Below are positions 8,010 to 16,819 of a DNA stretch of 64,000 nt, piece by piece. The translations under genes and the position numbers were made by a program. The stretch lies in assembly GCF_015712165.1 (NCBI RefSeq), contig NZ_JADPZX010000001.1:3608501-3672500 (forward strand), read 5' to 3'. The stretch is from Streptomyces spinoverrucosus (GTDB taxonomy: Bacteria; Actinomycetota; Actinomycetes; Streptomycetales; Streptomycetaceae). How positions within the stretch are numbered: position 1 is the stretch's first letter; every line of letters begins with the position of its first letter. The notes beneath the pieces were generated by a model. That model worked only from the letters and a program-made list of their open reading frames with translations, did not search any database and was not told the origin of the DNA.

Positions 8010-9455
8010 TCAGACCCCACCGCCCGCGTCCGACACCCCCACCGTGAACCCAATAACCACCCCACCCCCCTCCCGCCCATAAGCAAACGGCGCACCCCCA
8101 TGCGCCAACGCCACCTCCCGCACGATCGACAACCCCAGCCCCGACCCCGGCAAGGACCGAGCGTCCGCCGCGCGGTAGAAGCGGTCGAAGACGCGGACCA
8201 GGTCGGCGTCTGCGATCCCCGGCCCCCGGTCGTGGACCTCCACCCGGATCGCCCCCGGCCGCGCCGGTCCCGACACCACGATCTCGATCGGCGCGGCGCC
8301 GTCGGCGTCGAACTTCGCCGCGTTCTCCACCAGGTTGGAGATCGCCCGGGTCAGCATCCCCGGCCGCCCCTCCGTCGTCGTGTCGCCGCTCGCGCGCATC
8401 TCGATCCGCCGCCCGGTACGCCGTCGCGCCAGACCCGCGACATCCTCCGCGAGGTCGGCGACATCGACCCGCTGCGGCGGCTCGGCGTCCGACTGCCCGG
8501 CCGCCAGATCCACCAACTCGTTGACCAGATCCGTCAGTTCACGCGCTTCCTGCCCCAGATCGGCGACCAGCTCGTCCCGCGTCCCGGGCGGCAGCTCGTC
8601 GATCCGGCGCAGCAGGGAGATGTTCGTACGCAGCGAGGTCAGCGGCGTACGCAGCTCGTGCCCAGCGTCCTGCACCAGCCGCCGCTGGTCCTCCTCCGAC
8701 TGCGCCAGCCGCCCCAGCATCCGGTCGAAGGCGCGCCCGAGCCGCCCCACCTCGTCGCTCCCGGTCACGGGTACGTCGATGCCCAGCCGCCGGGTCCGCG
8801 CCACCGCCTCCGCAGCCGACGTCAGGATCACCAGCCGGCGGGTGATCCGCCGCGCCAGCCACCAGCCGAACAGCCCCGCCCCGACCACCACCGCCGCCAT
8901 CAGCAGCAACGTCCGCTGCTGCAGCGCCCGCAGCAGATCCTCGGTGTCGCTGAACTCCTGCGCCACCTGCACCGCACCCCGGCCCCCGCCCAGCGCGACG
9001 GTCGCGACCCGGTAGACGTCGTTCCCGACATCGACGTCCTCGTGCTGGGCCAGCTCCCCGGCCCGCGCCGCTCCCGCGACCTCCCGGTCGGCGCCGGTGA
9101 CCGGCAGCCCCGGGCTGCCCGGATCGACGACACCGCCGTCCGGCCCCAGCACCTGCACATCCGTACGGGCGGGCCGGACGAAGTCGTGCCCCGGCGCGGA
9201 GGAGAAGTCCTCCGGGACCATCCGGCGCTCGCTCACCTCGCCCCGCAGATCCTGCACGACCTCGTCGAACACCGACTGCTGGTCGACCCGCACCAGCCGG
9301 GCGGCGGCCCCGTACGACAGGATCCCGACGAGCACCGTGACGGCGGCGGTCACCGCCGCGAAGGACACGGCGAACGTCGTCCGCAACGACACCAGTCGCG
9401 GCCGCCACCACCCACCGGACCCCGCCCCGGCCCCGGCCCTGCGCAGGAGCCCCAC
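8010..9455 (-). CDS. Sensor histidine kinase (HAMP, HisKA, HATPase_c)
   Basis: This is the 481-residue membrane kinase of a two-component system. It has a membrane segment near residues 25-50, an extracytoplasmic sensor region to about 185, and a second membrane segment (LLLMAAVVVGAGLFGWWLA). A HAMP linker follows, then the H-box DAGHELRTPLTSLRTN with His266 as the phospho-acceptor. Downstream are the N-box NLVENAAKFD, G1 DRGPGIADADL and G2 GSGLGLSIVREV. The GTG start at 9455 overlaps the stop of the response regulator by one base (TAGTG), so the pair is translationally coupled. The layout resembles the MprB/PrrB group of actinobacterial kinases. The stimulus is unknown. Confidence 0.93.
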   Translation of the reverse strand: MGLLRRAGAGAGSGGWWRPRLVSLRTTFAVSFAAVTAAVTVLVGILSYGAAARLVRVDQQSVFDEVVQDLRGEVSERRMVPEDFSSAPGHDFVRPARTDVQVLGPDGGVVDPGSPGLPVTGADREVAGAARAGELAQHEDVDVGNDVYRVATVALGGGRGAVQVAQEFSDTEDLLRALQQRTLLLMAAVVVGAGLFGWWLARRITRRLVILTSAAEAVARTRRLGIDVPVTGSDEVGRLGRAFDRMLGRLAQSEEDQRRLVQDAGHELRTPLTSLRTNISLLRRIDELPPGTRDELVADLGQEARELTDLVNELVDLAAGQSDAEPPQRVDVADLAEDVAGLARRRTGRRIEMRASGDTTTEGRPGMLTRAISNLVENAAKFDADGAAPIEIVVSGPARPGAIRVEVHDRGPGIADADLVRVFDRFYRAADARSLPGSGLGLSIVREVALAHGGAPFAYGREGGGVVIGFTVGVSDAGGGV

Positions 9456-10168
9456 TAGTCCTCCCGCAGCACGTAACCCACCCCACGCACGGTGTGAATC
9501 AGCTGCGGCGCCCCCGGCTCGTCCAGCTTCCGGCGCAGATAGCCGACGTACACGGCCAGATTCTTCGACCCCGGCCCGAAGTCGTACCCCCAGATCCGGT
9601 CGTAGATCGTGGAGTGGTCGAGCACGATCCCCTCGTTGCGCACCAGCAGCTCCAGCAGCTCGAACTCGGTGCGCGTCAGCTCCAGCTCCCGCTTCCCGCG
9701 CCACGCCCGCCGCGCCTGCGGATCCATCCGCAGCCCGGCCGCGTCGATCCACCGCTCGGGCACCGGCGCCTTCTCCGGCACGTCGACGGCGGCGCCCCCG
9801 TTCGCCGTGCGCCGCAGCAGGGCCCGCAACCGCGCGAAGACCTCCTCCACGTCGAACGGCTTCACGACATAGTCGTCGGCGCCCGCGTCCAGCCCCGCGA
9901 TCCGGTCCGCCGTCTCCACGAGCGCCGTCAGCATCAGGATCGGCGTCCGGTCCCCCTCGGCCCGCAGCACCCGGCACACCTGGAGACCGTCTATCCCCGG
10001 CATCATCACATCGAGCACCAGCACGTCCGGCGGCGTGCGATGGGCCTGCGCCAGCGCCTCCACACCGTCGGCGACCGCGGTGACCCGGTAGCCCTCCAGG
10101 GTCAGGGCCCGTTCCAGGGCGTGACGGATCGCGCGGTCGTCCTCGGCGAGCAGAACAGTCTGGGGCAC
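9455..10168 (-). CDS. OmpR/PhoB-family response regulator
   Basis: The 237-residue regulator has a receiver at about 4-118 with the acidic pair Asp10-Asp11, phospho-acceptor Asp53 in VLVLDVMMPGIDG, and the conserved Lys in DDYVVKPFD. A winged-helix DNA-binding domain spans about 140-235 (RTEFELLELLVRNEG, then HTVRGVGYVLRED at the end). The start is GTG at 10168. It is promoter-proximal to the histidine kinase with a 1-base overlap, so the two form a cognate pair. Sequence features place it with MprA/PrrA-like regulators. Targets cannot be read from this window. Confidence 0.94.
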   Translation of the reverse strand: MPQTVLLAEDDRAIRHALERALTLEGYRVTAVADGVEALAQAHRTPPDVLVLDVMMPGIDGLQVCRVLRAEGDRTPILMLTALVETADRIAGLDAGADDYVVKPFDVEEVFARLRALLRRTANGGAAVDVPEKAPVPERWIDAAGLRMDPQARRAWRGKRELELTRTEFELLELLVRNEGIVLDHSTIYDRIWGYDFGPGSKNLAVYVGYLRRKLDEPGAPQLIHTVRGVGYVLRED

Positions 10169-10241
10169 CCGACCAGTGTGGCAAAGCGCCGCGATCGTAC
10201 GACCGGATGAGCGAGCCGCCCCCGATCCTCTTACTGGCCTC

Positions 10242-10832
10242 TCACCCGGCGGAACGCAGGGCGGCGAGCCGCTCCTCGAACGGGACCACGGCCAGGTCCG
10301 GGGAGGCCGGCCTGGTCACCGACAGCCCCGTCATCAGCCCCGCCAACTCCCCCGCAGCCCGCTCGATCCGCCCGTCCAGGCCCTGCGCACCCCAGTCCTC
10401 CGAGGCCGCGTACACGGCGGTCGGGACCACCACGGCCCGCAGATACGAGAAGAGCGGACGCAGCGCGTGCTCCAGCACCAGGGAGTGCCGGGCGCTGCCC
10501 CCGGTCGCGGCGATCAGCACCGGCTTGCCCACCAGCGCCTCGGGATCGATCACGTCGAAGAAGGACTTGAACAGCCCGCTGTACGACGCCGAGAACACCG
10601 GCGTCACGACGATCAACCCGTCCGCCCCGGTCACCGCGTCGATCGCGGCGGACAGGGCCCTCCCCGGGAACCCGTTCGTGAAGTTGTGCGCGATCTCGAC
10701 GGCGAGCTCACGCAGCTCGACGACCTCCACGTCCGCCGGGACCCGACCGGCGGTGGCCTTGGCCAGCCGATCGCCCAGCAGCCGTGTGGACGACGGCACG
10801 CTAAGCCCCGCCGAGACGACGACGAGCTTCAT
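10242..10832 (-). CDS. NAD(P)H-dependent FMN reductase, LLM-partner type
   Basis: This is a flavodoxin-fold reductase of 196 residues that supplies reduced flavin to a monooxygenase. The N-terminus [20 protein letters not shown] forms the FMN-phosphate loop. TPVFSASYSGLFKSFFDV is the conserved FMN-binding and dimer segment, and AATGGSARHSLVLEHALRPLF the later signature. The ATG at 10832 overlaps the stop of the upstream LLM oxidoreductase gene (ATGA, 10829-10832), so both proteins are probably made together. This matches the paired families described as CE1759-like reductase and CE1758-like LLM oxidoreductase. The physiological substrate is unknown. Confidence 0.9.
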   Translation of the reverse strand: MKLVVVSAGLSVPSSTRLLGDRLAKATAGRVPADVEVVELRELAVEIAHNFTNGFPGRALSAAIDAVTGADGLIVVTPVFSASYSGLFKSFFDVIDPEALVGKPVLIAATGGSARHSLVLEHALRPLFSYLRAVVVPTAVYAASEDWGAQGLDGRIERAAGELAGLMTGLSVTRPASPDLAVVPFEERLAALRSAG

Positions 10833-11914
10833 ACGGTGGTCACCTCCTTGGCGGCGAGCAGGGACTCGTGGGTCGGCGCCTCCGGCACACCCGCCGGCCG
10901 CCCGACCGCGAACTCCTTGCGCAGCACCGGCACGACTTCCTCGCCCAGCATGTCGATCTGCTCCAGCACGGTCTTCAGCGGCAGCCCGGCGTGGTCCATC
11001 AGGAACAGCTGGCGCTGGTAGTCACCGGCGTACTCACGGAAGCTCAGCGTCTTCTCGATCACCTGCTGCGGCGAGCCCACGGTCAGCGGCGTCTGCTCCA
11101 TGAAGTCCTCCAGCGACGGCCCGTGCCCGTACACCGGCGCGACGTCGAAGTAGGGCCGGAACTCGCGCACCGCGTCTTGTGAATTGCGGCGCATGAAGAC
11201 GTGACCCCCCAGCCCGACGATCGCCTGCTCGGGCGTGCCGTGCCCGTAGTGGGCGTACCGGGCCCGGTACAGCTCGACCATCCGCTTGGTGTGGTCGGCC
11301 GGCCAGAAGATGTTGTTGTGGAAGAAGCCGTCGCCGTAGTACGCGGCCTGCTCGGCTATCTCCGGCGAGCGGATCGACCCGTGCCAGACGAACGGCGGTA
11401 CGTCGTCCAGCGGCCGGGGCGTGGAGGTGAAGCCCTGCAACGGCGTACGGAACTTCCCTTCCCAGTTCACGACGTCCTCGCGCCACAGCTGGTGGAGCAG
11501 GGCGTAGTTCTCGACGGCGAGGTTGATGCCCTGCCGGATGTCCTGCCCGAACCAGGGGTAGACCGGCCCGGTGTTCCCGCGCCCCATCATCAGGTCCACC
11601 CGGCCGTCGGCCAGGTGCTGGAGCATCGCGAAGTCCTCGGCGATCTTCACCGGGTCGTTGGTGGTGATCAGGGTGGTGGACGTGGACAGAATCAGCCGCT
11701 CGGTGCGCGCCGCGACATAGCCGAGCATGGTCGTCGGCGAGGACGGCACGAAGGGCGGGTTGTGGTGCTCACCGGTCGCGAACACGTCGAGGCCCACCTC
11801 CTCGGCCTTCAGCGCGATGGCGACCATGGCCTTGATCCGCTCGCGCTCGGTCGGCGTACGGCCCGTGGTCGGGTCCGGCGTGACATCGCCGACGCTGAAG
11901 ATCCCGAACTGCAT
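10829..11914 (-). CDS. LLM-class flavin-dependent oxidoreductase
   Basis: The 361-residue protein is a luciferase-like TIM-barrel monooxygenase that uses reduced flavin and oxygen. Recognisable segments are [77 protein letters not shown] and, near the end, [20 protein letters not shown]. It is first in a two-gene operon with its FMN reductase. GGAGG lies about 10 nt upstream of the ATG at 11914. A palindrome overlapping the probable -10 box just upstream suggests repressor control. The substrate is not deducible; relatives act on alkanesulfonates, aldehydes or xenobiotics. Confidence 0.92.
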   Translation of the reverse strand: MQFGIFSVGDVTPDPTTGRTPTERERIKAMVAIALKAEEVGLDVFATGEHHNPPFVPSSPTTMLGYVAARTERLILSTSTTLITTNDPVKIAEDFAMLQHLADGRVDLMMGRGNTGPVYPWFGQDIRQGINLAVENYALLHQLWREDVVNWEGKFRTPLQGFTSTPRPLDDVPPFVWHGSIRSPEIAEQAAYYGDGFFHNNIFWPADHTKRMVELYRARYAHYGHGTPEQAIVGLGGHVFMRRNSQDAVREFRPYFDVAPVYGHGPSLEDFMEQTPLTVGSPQQVIEKTLSFREYAGDYQRQLFLMDHAGLPLKTVLEQIDMLGEEVVPVLRKEFAVGRPAGVPEAPTHESLLAAKEVTTV

Positions 11915-11934
11915 GGTCGCTCATCCTCCAGTTG

Positions 11935-11953
11935 GTTGACCATTCAACTATAC
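11935..11953 (-). promoter_or_regulatory. Operator-like palindrome over the -10 region of the LLM operon
   Basis: GTTGA-CCAT-TCAAC (11935-11948) is a perfect 5-bp palindrome with a 4-bp spacer. On the reverse strand it directly follows and partly overlaps a TATAGT that fits a -10 box (about 11947-11952), some 35 bp before the LLM start codon. A dimeric repressor bound here would block transcription. The palindrome is seen; the regulator is inferred and could be of the MarR or TetR class. Confidence 0.45.
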
Positions 11954-12012
11954 CGGGAAACGAGTCCCCCGCCCCACGTATTCCAGGAACCCGCCATGCC
12001 AAGCTGACGACC

Positions 12013-12348
12013 ATGCTCATCCTCCGCTCCGCCGCCCTCTTCGTCATCGCCGCCCTCTTCGAGATCGGCGGCGCCTGGCTGGTCTGGCAGGGCTGGCGGG
12101 AACAGCGCGGCTGGCTCTGGATCGCCGGCGGCGTCCTCGCCCTCGGCGCCTACGGCTTCATCGCCACCTTCCAGCCGGACGCCCACTTCGGCCGCATCCT
12201 CGCCGCGTACGGCGGCATCTTCGTCGCCGGCTCCATCGGCTGGGGCATGATCGCAGACGGCTACCGCCCGGACCGCTGGGACATCACAGGCGCCCTGATC
12301 TGCCTGGCAGGCATGGCAGTCATCATGTACACCCCAAGACAAAACTGA
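12013..12348 (+). CDS. YnfA (UPF0060) family small membrane protein
   Basis: The 111-residue protein has four hydrophobic segments, as is usual for the family. Diagnostic stretches are [41 protein letters not shown] and the C-terminal [19 protein letters not shown]. YnfA proteins resemble small multidrug-resistance transporters in size and topology, and an efflux role has been proposed, but the function is not settled. The start is ATG at 12013. It is divergent from the LLM operon and the 98-bp gap is shared with that promoter. Nothing indicates co-transcription with the SDR gene downstream. Confidence 0.92.
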   Translation: MLILRSAALFVIAALFEIGGAWLVWQGWREQRGWLWIAGGVLALGAYGFIATFQPDAHFGRILAAYGGIFVAGSIGWGMIADGYRPDRWDITGALICLAGMAVIMYTPRQN

Positions 12349-12359
12349 CCCAGGGGTTA

Positions 12360-12610
12360 CGGACGGCGGGGGCCCAGGGGCTACAGACGGCCGGGCCCAG
12401 AGGCTACAGACGGCCGGGGGCCCAGGGGACTACAGCCCTCAGGAGCTACGGACCTCAGGGCAACGAACCTCAGGGTCTACAGGCCTCAGGGCAACGAACC
12501 TCAGGGGCGCGGGGAACTGCGCGACCAGCCCCCACCACCCCGCACCCAACCAACCACGCAAACCCCCACCCCCCAGGGGCGCGGGGAACTGCGCGATCAA
12601 CCCCCACCCA
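12360..12610. repeat. Nested direct repeats in the ynfA-SDR intergenic gap
   Basis: Three repeat types fill most of the 360-bp gap. GGCCCAGGGGCTACAGACGG-like units recur at about 12369, 12394 and 12417. CCTCAGGGCAACGAACCTCA occurs twice (about 12454 and 12484). A 34-bp unit starting CAGGGGCGCGGGGAACTGCG occurs at 12502 and 12574, 72 bp apart, differing by two transitions. Sequences like the last unit are dispersed in Streptomyces intergenic DNA. No gene is supported here. Confidence 0.7.
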
Positions 12611-12708
12611 CCCGCACCCAACCGATCACCCAACCCCCACCCCACATATCCTTGCCGCACAAGACCACACAGGCCCGCACCCCGCCCGCCCCCGCCGAGG
12701 AGCACCCC

Positions 12709-13473
12709 ATGCCCCAGTCCCGCATAGCGGTAGTCACCGGCGCCAGCAGCGGCATCGGCGCCGCCACGGCCCGGCAACTGGCCACCGCGGGCTACCGCGT
12801 CGTCCTCACCGCCCGCCGCAAGGACCGCATCGAGGCCCTCGCCGAGGAGATCAACGCGACCGGCGGCCAGGCCACGGCATACCCCCTGGACGTCACCGAC
12901 CGCACGGCCGTGGACGAGTTCGCCACCGCCTTCAAGACGATCGGCGTCCTGGTCAACAACGCGGGCGGCGCACTGGGCCTGGACCCGGTGGCCACCGGCG
13001 ACCCGGCCGACTGGCGCCAGATGTACGAGACGAACGTCATCGGCACCCTCAACCTCACCCAGGCCCTCCTCCCCAAGCTGATCGCGAGCGGCGACGGCAC
13101 GGTGGTCGTGGTCTCCTCCACCGCAGGCCACGGCACCTACGAGGGCGGCGCCGGCTACGTCGCCGCCAAGCACGGCGCCCACGTCCTAGCCGAAACCCTG
13201 CGCCTGGAGATCCTCGGCGAGCCGGTCCGGGTCATCGAGGTCGCCCCCGGCCTGGTCAAGACCGACGAGTTCGCCCTGACCCGCTTCGGCGGCGACGAGG
13301 CACGCGCGGCCAAGGTCTACGAGGGCGTCCCCGACCCCCTGACCGCCGACGACGTGGCCGACACCATCACCTGGGCGGTCACCCGCCCCAGCCACGTCAA
13401 CATCGACCTCCTGGTGGTCCGCCCCCGCGCCCAGGCGTCCAACACCAAGGTGATCCGGGAGCTGTCGGAATAA
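12709..13473 (+). CDS. Short-chain dehydrogenase/reductase (YdfG-like)
   Basis: This is a classical SDR of 254 residues with the NAD(P)-binding TGASSGIGAATARQLA, the charged TARRKDRIEAL loop that favours NADPH, and the NNAGG motif. The catalytic Ser lies in VVVVSSTAGHGTYEGG and the YxxxK in YVAAKHGAHVLAE. The C-terminal PGLVKTDEFALTRF and SNTKVIRELSE fit the serine/3-hydroxy acid dehydrogenase group. ATG at 12709 was preferred to the upstream frame start because GAGGAG lies 7 nt before it. It stands alone between a repeat-filled gap and the homing-endonuclease gene. The substrate is unknown. Confidence 0.92.
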   Translation: MPQSRIAVVTGASSGIGAATARQLATAGYRVVLTARRKDRIEALAEEINATGGQATAYPLDVTDRTAVDEFATAFKTIGVLVNNAGGALGLDPVATGDPADWRQMYETNVIGTLNLTQALLPKLIASGDGTVVVVSSTAGHGTYEGGAGYVAAKHGAHVLAETLRLEILGEPVRVIEVAPGLVKTDEFALTRFGGDEARAAKVYEGVPDPLTADDVADTITWAVTRPSHVNIDLLVVRPRAQASNTKVIRELSE

Positions 13474-13553
13474 CCCACAGGGGTGAACCTCATCGATCAG
13501 ACGAACGGCAGGAGAACTGACGATCTAGGCTCGCGCCACACCATCAACGCGAC

Positions 13554-13588
13554 GGCCCTCGGCGGGATGCCGGTCCCGACCGAGGGCC
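13554..13588. promoter_or_regulatory. Hairpin in the leader of the homing-endonuclease gene
   Basis: GGCCCTCGG (13554-13562) and CCGAGGGCC (13580-13588) form a perfect 9-bp stem with a 17-nt loop, 27 bp before the GTG start. It could attenuate transcription or sequester the ribosome-binding site GGGAGTAGGG that follows. Confidence 0.5.
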
Positions 13589-13615
13589 TGACCAACAAGG
13601 GAGTAGGGCTTCCCT

Positions 13616-14449
13616 GTGGCTGACTGCGAGGCTAGCGCTCACCAGTTCATGGACCTGACGGTCCCCGGGTACGCGTACATGTTCGGCTTCTTGCAGGCGG
13701 ATGGGCATCTTCAGCAAGGCGCCGGGAAGAAAGGCAAGCTGACCCTCGAGGTCAACGCCCGAGATGCTGAGCTCCTCCGCGAATTCCAGAGGCTGACGCC
13801 GTACAACAGCAGCATCACCGAACGCACTCGGTCCACCAACTTCGCCGCAACCCACAATTCGGTCACCTGGGCCCTGTGCTCGTTCGAAGCCAGGACCGTA
13901 CTGAACAATCTCGGCCTGCCCTACGGACGTAAGTCGAGGACAATCACTCCGCCCCACGGCGACTTCTCGGTCCGCGACTACCTCCGAGGCGTCATCGACG
14001 CCGACGGATCAGTGGGCTACACCAGCAGGGGCTTTCCCTTCATCTCCCTCACCACGGCCAGCACTGCCATCGGCACCTACTTCAGCAAGTATGCGATGGA
14101 GGTGGCCGGAGTCGAACGCACGATCAAACGCAATACACGAGACGGCATCTACAACATCCTCTACACCATGGAGGCGGCCCAGCGCCTGGCGAGTGACCTG
14201 TACTACCCCGCCTGCCTGTCCCTCGCACGCAAGCGCACCGCCGCCGATTCACTCAGCGCCTGGGCGCGCCCCGCAGGAATGAGGTCCGCGTACACGGCAC
14301 GCCGCTGGAACGAGACCGAGGACCGAATTCTACTGAAGCTGCACAGCCCAACAGCGGCTGCGGACGTGCTCGACAGGAGTCCGCAAAGCTGCAACCTCCG
14401 CCTGTGGCGCCTGCGCACCGGACAAGTGCCGATGCCCAGCAGCCGGTGA
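13616..14449 (+). CDS. Free-standing LAGLIDADG homing endonuclease with C-terminal SANT/Myb-like region
   Basis: The 277-residue protein carries two LAGLIDADG motifs, YMFGFLQADGHL (residues 21-32) and YLRGVIDADGSVGY (122-135). It is therefore a monomeric two-domain endonuclease with the catalytic acidic residues in place. Residues about 225-270 (RRWNETEDRILLKLHS to RSPQSCNLRLWRLR) look like a SANT/Myb or similar DNA-binding helix bundle. It is not embedded in an intron or intein: it has its own GTG start, ribosome-binding site, leader hairpin and terminator. Third-position GC is lower than in neighbours, which fits recent acquisition. The target site is unknown; the flanking SDR and rtcB genes look uninterrupted. 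Confidence 0.88.
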   Translation: MADCEASAHQFMDLTVPGYAYMFGFLQADGHLQQGAGKKGKLTLEVNARDAELLREFQRLTPYNSSITERTRSTNFAATHNSVTWALCSFEARTVLNNLGLPYGRKSRTITPPHGDFSVRDYLRGVIDADGSVGYTSRGFPFISLTTASTAIGTYFSKYAMEVAGVERTIKRNTRDGIYNILYTMEAAQRLASDLYYPACLSLARKRTAADSLSAWARPAGMRSAYTARRWNETEDRILLKLHSPTAAADVLDRSPQSCNLRLWRLRTGQVPMPSSR

Positions 14450-14459
14450 CCAGATGAAC

Positions 14460-14487
14460 GAGGCCCCTGGTACCAACCGGGGGCCTC
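14460..14487. terminator. Bidirectional terminator between endonuclease gene and rtcB
   Basis: GAGGCCCC (14460-14467) pairs with GGGGCCTC (14480-14487) across a 12-nt loop, lying between two convergent stop codons 10 bp and 6 bp away. Confidence 0.75.
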
Positions 14488-14492
14488 TCGGA

Positions 14493-15686
14493 TCACCCCT
14501 TCACACAGACGACCTGCCTCAGCTTGGCGACGACCTCCACCAAGTCCCGCTGCTGGTCGATGACCTGCTCGATCGGCTTGTAGGCGCCGGGGATCTCGTC
14601 CACCACGCCAGAGTCCTTACGGCACTCCACGCCCCGCGTCTGCTCCTCCAGGTCCTTCGTCGAGAAGCGCCGCTTGGCAGCGTTCCGGCTCATGCGCCTA
14701 CCGGCGCCGTGCGAGGCGGAGTTGAAGGACATCTCGTTCCCGAGGCCCTTCACGATGTACGAACCCGTACCCATGGACCCCGGAATGATCCCGTACTCCC
14801 CGGAACCGGCCCGGATCGCGCCCTTGCGGGTGACGAGCAGGTCCATCCCCTCGTACCGCTCCTCCGCCACATAGTTGTGGTGGCAGGAGATCTCCTGCTC
14901 GAAGACCGGCTTGGCCTTCTTGAACTCCTTGCGGATCACGTCCTTCAGGAGCGCCATCATGATCGTGCGGTTGTACTTGGCGTACTCCTGCGCCCAGAAA
15001 AGGTCGTTGCGGTACGCCGCCATCTGCGGGGTGTCCGCGATGAAGACGGCGAGGTCACGGTCGACCAGGCCCTGGTTGTGCGGCAGCTTCTGGGCGACAC
15101 CGATGTGGTGCTCGGCGAGCTCCTTGCCGATGTTGCGGGACCCCGAGTGCAACATCAGCCACACAGAGCCGGAAGTGTCCACGCACACTTCGCAGAAGTG
15201 ATTCCCCCGACCCAAGCTCCCCATCTGCTTGACGGCCCGCTCCTCACGGAACCTCACCGCCTCCGCCACCCCACCGAACCGCCCCCAGAAGTCCTCCCAC
15301 CCGGCCGTCGCCAGCCCATGGAAGCGCCCCGGGTCCACGGGGTCGTCGTGCATCCCCCGCCCCACCGGAATCGCCTGCTCGATCTTCGACCGCAGCCGCG
15401 ACAGATCCCCGGGAAGGTCGTTCTCCGTCAGCGACGTCCGCACCGCCGACATCCCGCACCCGATGTCGACCCCGACCGCCGCCGGGCAGACAGCGCCCCG
15501 CATCGCGATCACCGAGCCGACCGTCGCCCCCTTCCCGTAATGCACGTCCGGCATCACGGCCAGCCCCTTGATCCACGGCAGGGTCGCCACGTTCCGCAGC
15601 TGCTGGAGCGCGCCCTCCTCGACCGTGGCCGGGTCGGTCCACATACGGATCGGCACCTTCGCGCCCGGCATCTCGACATACGACAT
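14493..15686 (-). CDS. rtcB: RNA-splicing ligase RtcB
   Basis: This is the GTP- and Mn-dependent RNA ligase joining 2',3'-cyclic phosphate or 3'-phosphate ends to 5'-OH ends in RNA repair. The 397-residue length is normal for the short bacterial form. Motifs seen are PDVHYGKGATVGSVI, VGVDIGCGMSAVRT (metal-binding Asp and Cys), LGRGNHFCEVCVD (metal His), LHSGSRNIGK, ISCHHNYV and SASHGAGRRMSRN, which contains the histidine that is guanylylated. The start is ATG at 15686 (MSYVEMPGAKVPIRMW). No archease, RtcA or RtcR partner is adjacent. Its neighbour on the other side of a shared terminator is a homing endonuclease, a possibly accidental association. Confidence 0.95.
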   Translation of the reverse strand: MSYVEMPGAKVPIRMWTDPATVEEGALQQLRNVATLPWIKGLAVMPDVHYGKGATVGSVIAMRGAVCPAAVGVDIGCGMSAVRTSLTENDLPGDLSRLRSKIEQAIPVGRGMHDDPVDPGRFHGLATAGWEDFWGRFGGVAEAVRFREERAVKQMGSLGRGNHFCEVCVDTSGSVWLMLHSGSRNIGKELAEHHIGVAQKLPHNQGLVDRDLAVFIADTPQMAAYRNDLFWAQEYAKYNRTIMMALLKDVIRKEFKKAKPVFEQEISCHHNYVAEERYEGMDLLVTRKGAIRAGSGEYGIIPGSMGTGSYIVKGLGNEMSFNSASHGAGRRMSRNAAKRRFSTKDLEEQTRGVECRKDSGVVDEIPGAYKPIEQVIDQQRDLVEVVAKLRQVVCVKG

Positions 15687-15855
15687 ATCGTCCTCATTCC
15701 CCCGAATAAATAATGAAAGCCTCGAAACGCAAAACCGGCGCCAAGGTCGACGTAACGGACAACGGACCGGCGTTCACGGCAGTGCGTGCGATACACATTG
15801 TCTTCAGGGCGAGCCCTGGGACGGCAAGCGATTAACCAGCGAGAGGAGCCTGACC

Positions 15856-16710
15856 GTGCAGCGGAAGGCGTACGTAACGGGCGTCGCCGCGCTCCTCGCG
15901 GCCCTGCTGGCCGGCTGCACCGGCGGCTCGGACGGCGGCGACGCCACGGACAGCGCCAACTCCGACAACGCCGGTACGTCGACGGCGGCCGCCGAGCCCG
16001 GCCGCTACCGCACCCTCCCCGAACCCTGCGGCGCGGTCCGTCAGGACACCCTCGACTCCCTGCTCCCCGGCATCCAGCAGATCGTCGACGGGGAACAGCG
16101 CGAGCAGGCCTACCAGGGCGAGGCCACCCTCACCTACGACAACGACCGCAAGGTCGGCTGCCGTTGGAAGGTCGAGTCCGCCTCCGCCACGGACTACCTG
16201 TTCGTCGACTTCGAGCGAGTGGTGTCGTACGACAGCACGGTCAGCGACGACGACCAGGCGCAGGTGCTGTTCGCGGGCAGGCAGGAGGCGGCGGACCTGC
16301 CCGAGCCGACGGCGACGGAGACCCAGTTCCCGAGCGGCACGAGCTCACCGCCCGCCACCACCAACTCCCCGGGCTCCACCAACTCCCCGAGCTCCCCCAG
16401 TTCCTCCGGCACCCCCTCCGGCACCCCCAGCGGCACATCCAGCCCCTCCTCCAGCACCACCCCCACCGCGCTCCAGCCCCGCGTCCTCGACGACCTCGCC
16501 GACGAGGCCTTCCTCGACGACGAGCTGAGCAGTTCCGGTTCGACGGCCAGGCAGCGCACGGTGACTGTGGCGTTCCGCACGTCCAACGTCATCGTGACCA
16601 TCGAGTACGAGGAGCAGCCGGCGACCGTCGGAGTCGTCCCGGACAGCAAGGAAATGCAGGACAGGGCCCGGAAACTGGCCGCGCAGCTGGCCGACTCGCT
16701 CGCGGAGTAG
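15856..16710 (+). CDS. DUF3558-like lipoprotein with Ser/Thr/Pro-rich linker
   Basis: A lipoprotein signal with lipobox LAGC (Cys21) opens this 284-residue protein. The first globular part includes LPEPCGAVRQDTLDSLLPG and VGCRWKVESAS, giving the paired Cys pattern of DUF3558-type actinobacterial lipoproteins. A low-complexity Ser/Thr/Pro/Gly linker (about 155-200) separates it from a C-terminal part with RQRTVTVAFRTSNVIVTIEYEE. GTG at 15856 was chosen because GAGAGGAG lies just upstream. The next gene encodes a paralogue with the same PEPC and GCxW motifs, so the two probably arose by duplication. The function is unknown; they would sit on the outer face of the membrane. Confidence 0.82.
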   Translation: MQRKAYVTGVAALLAALLAGCTGGSDGGDATDSANSDNAGTSTAAAEPGRYRTLPEPCGAVRQDTLDSLLPGIQQIVDGEQREQAYQGEATLTYDNDRKVGCRWKVESASATDYLFVDFERVVSYDSTVSDDDQAQVLFAGRQEAADLPEPTATETQFPSGTSSPPATTNSPGSTNSPSSPSSSGTPSGTPSGTSSPSSSTTPTALQPRVLDDLADEAFLDDELSSSGSTARQRTVTVAFRTSNVIVTIEYEEQPATVGVVPDSKEMQDRARKLAAQLADSLAE

Positions 16711-16819
16711 CGCCCCTTCGCGCCCCCGCGCAAAGCGGCCGATCCGAGTCCGCACACTTCCTTCACCGCGTACCGTGACCCCTCGGACCTGTAACCCGAG
16801 CGTCACGAGTGAAGGAACC

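Noticed and set aside
13616..14449. LAGLIDADG region as part of an intein or group I intron
   Set aside because: There is no splice-junction sequence, no split host gene on either side, and the frame has its own start, stop and terminator.
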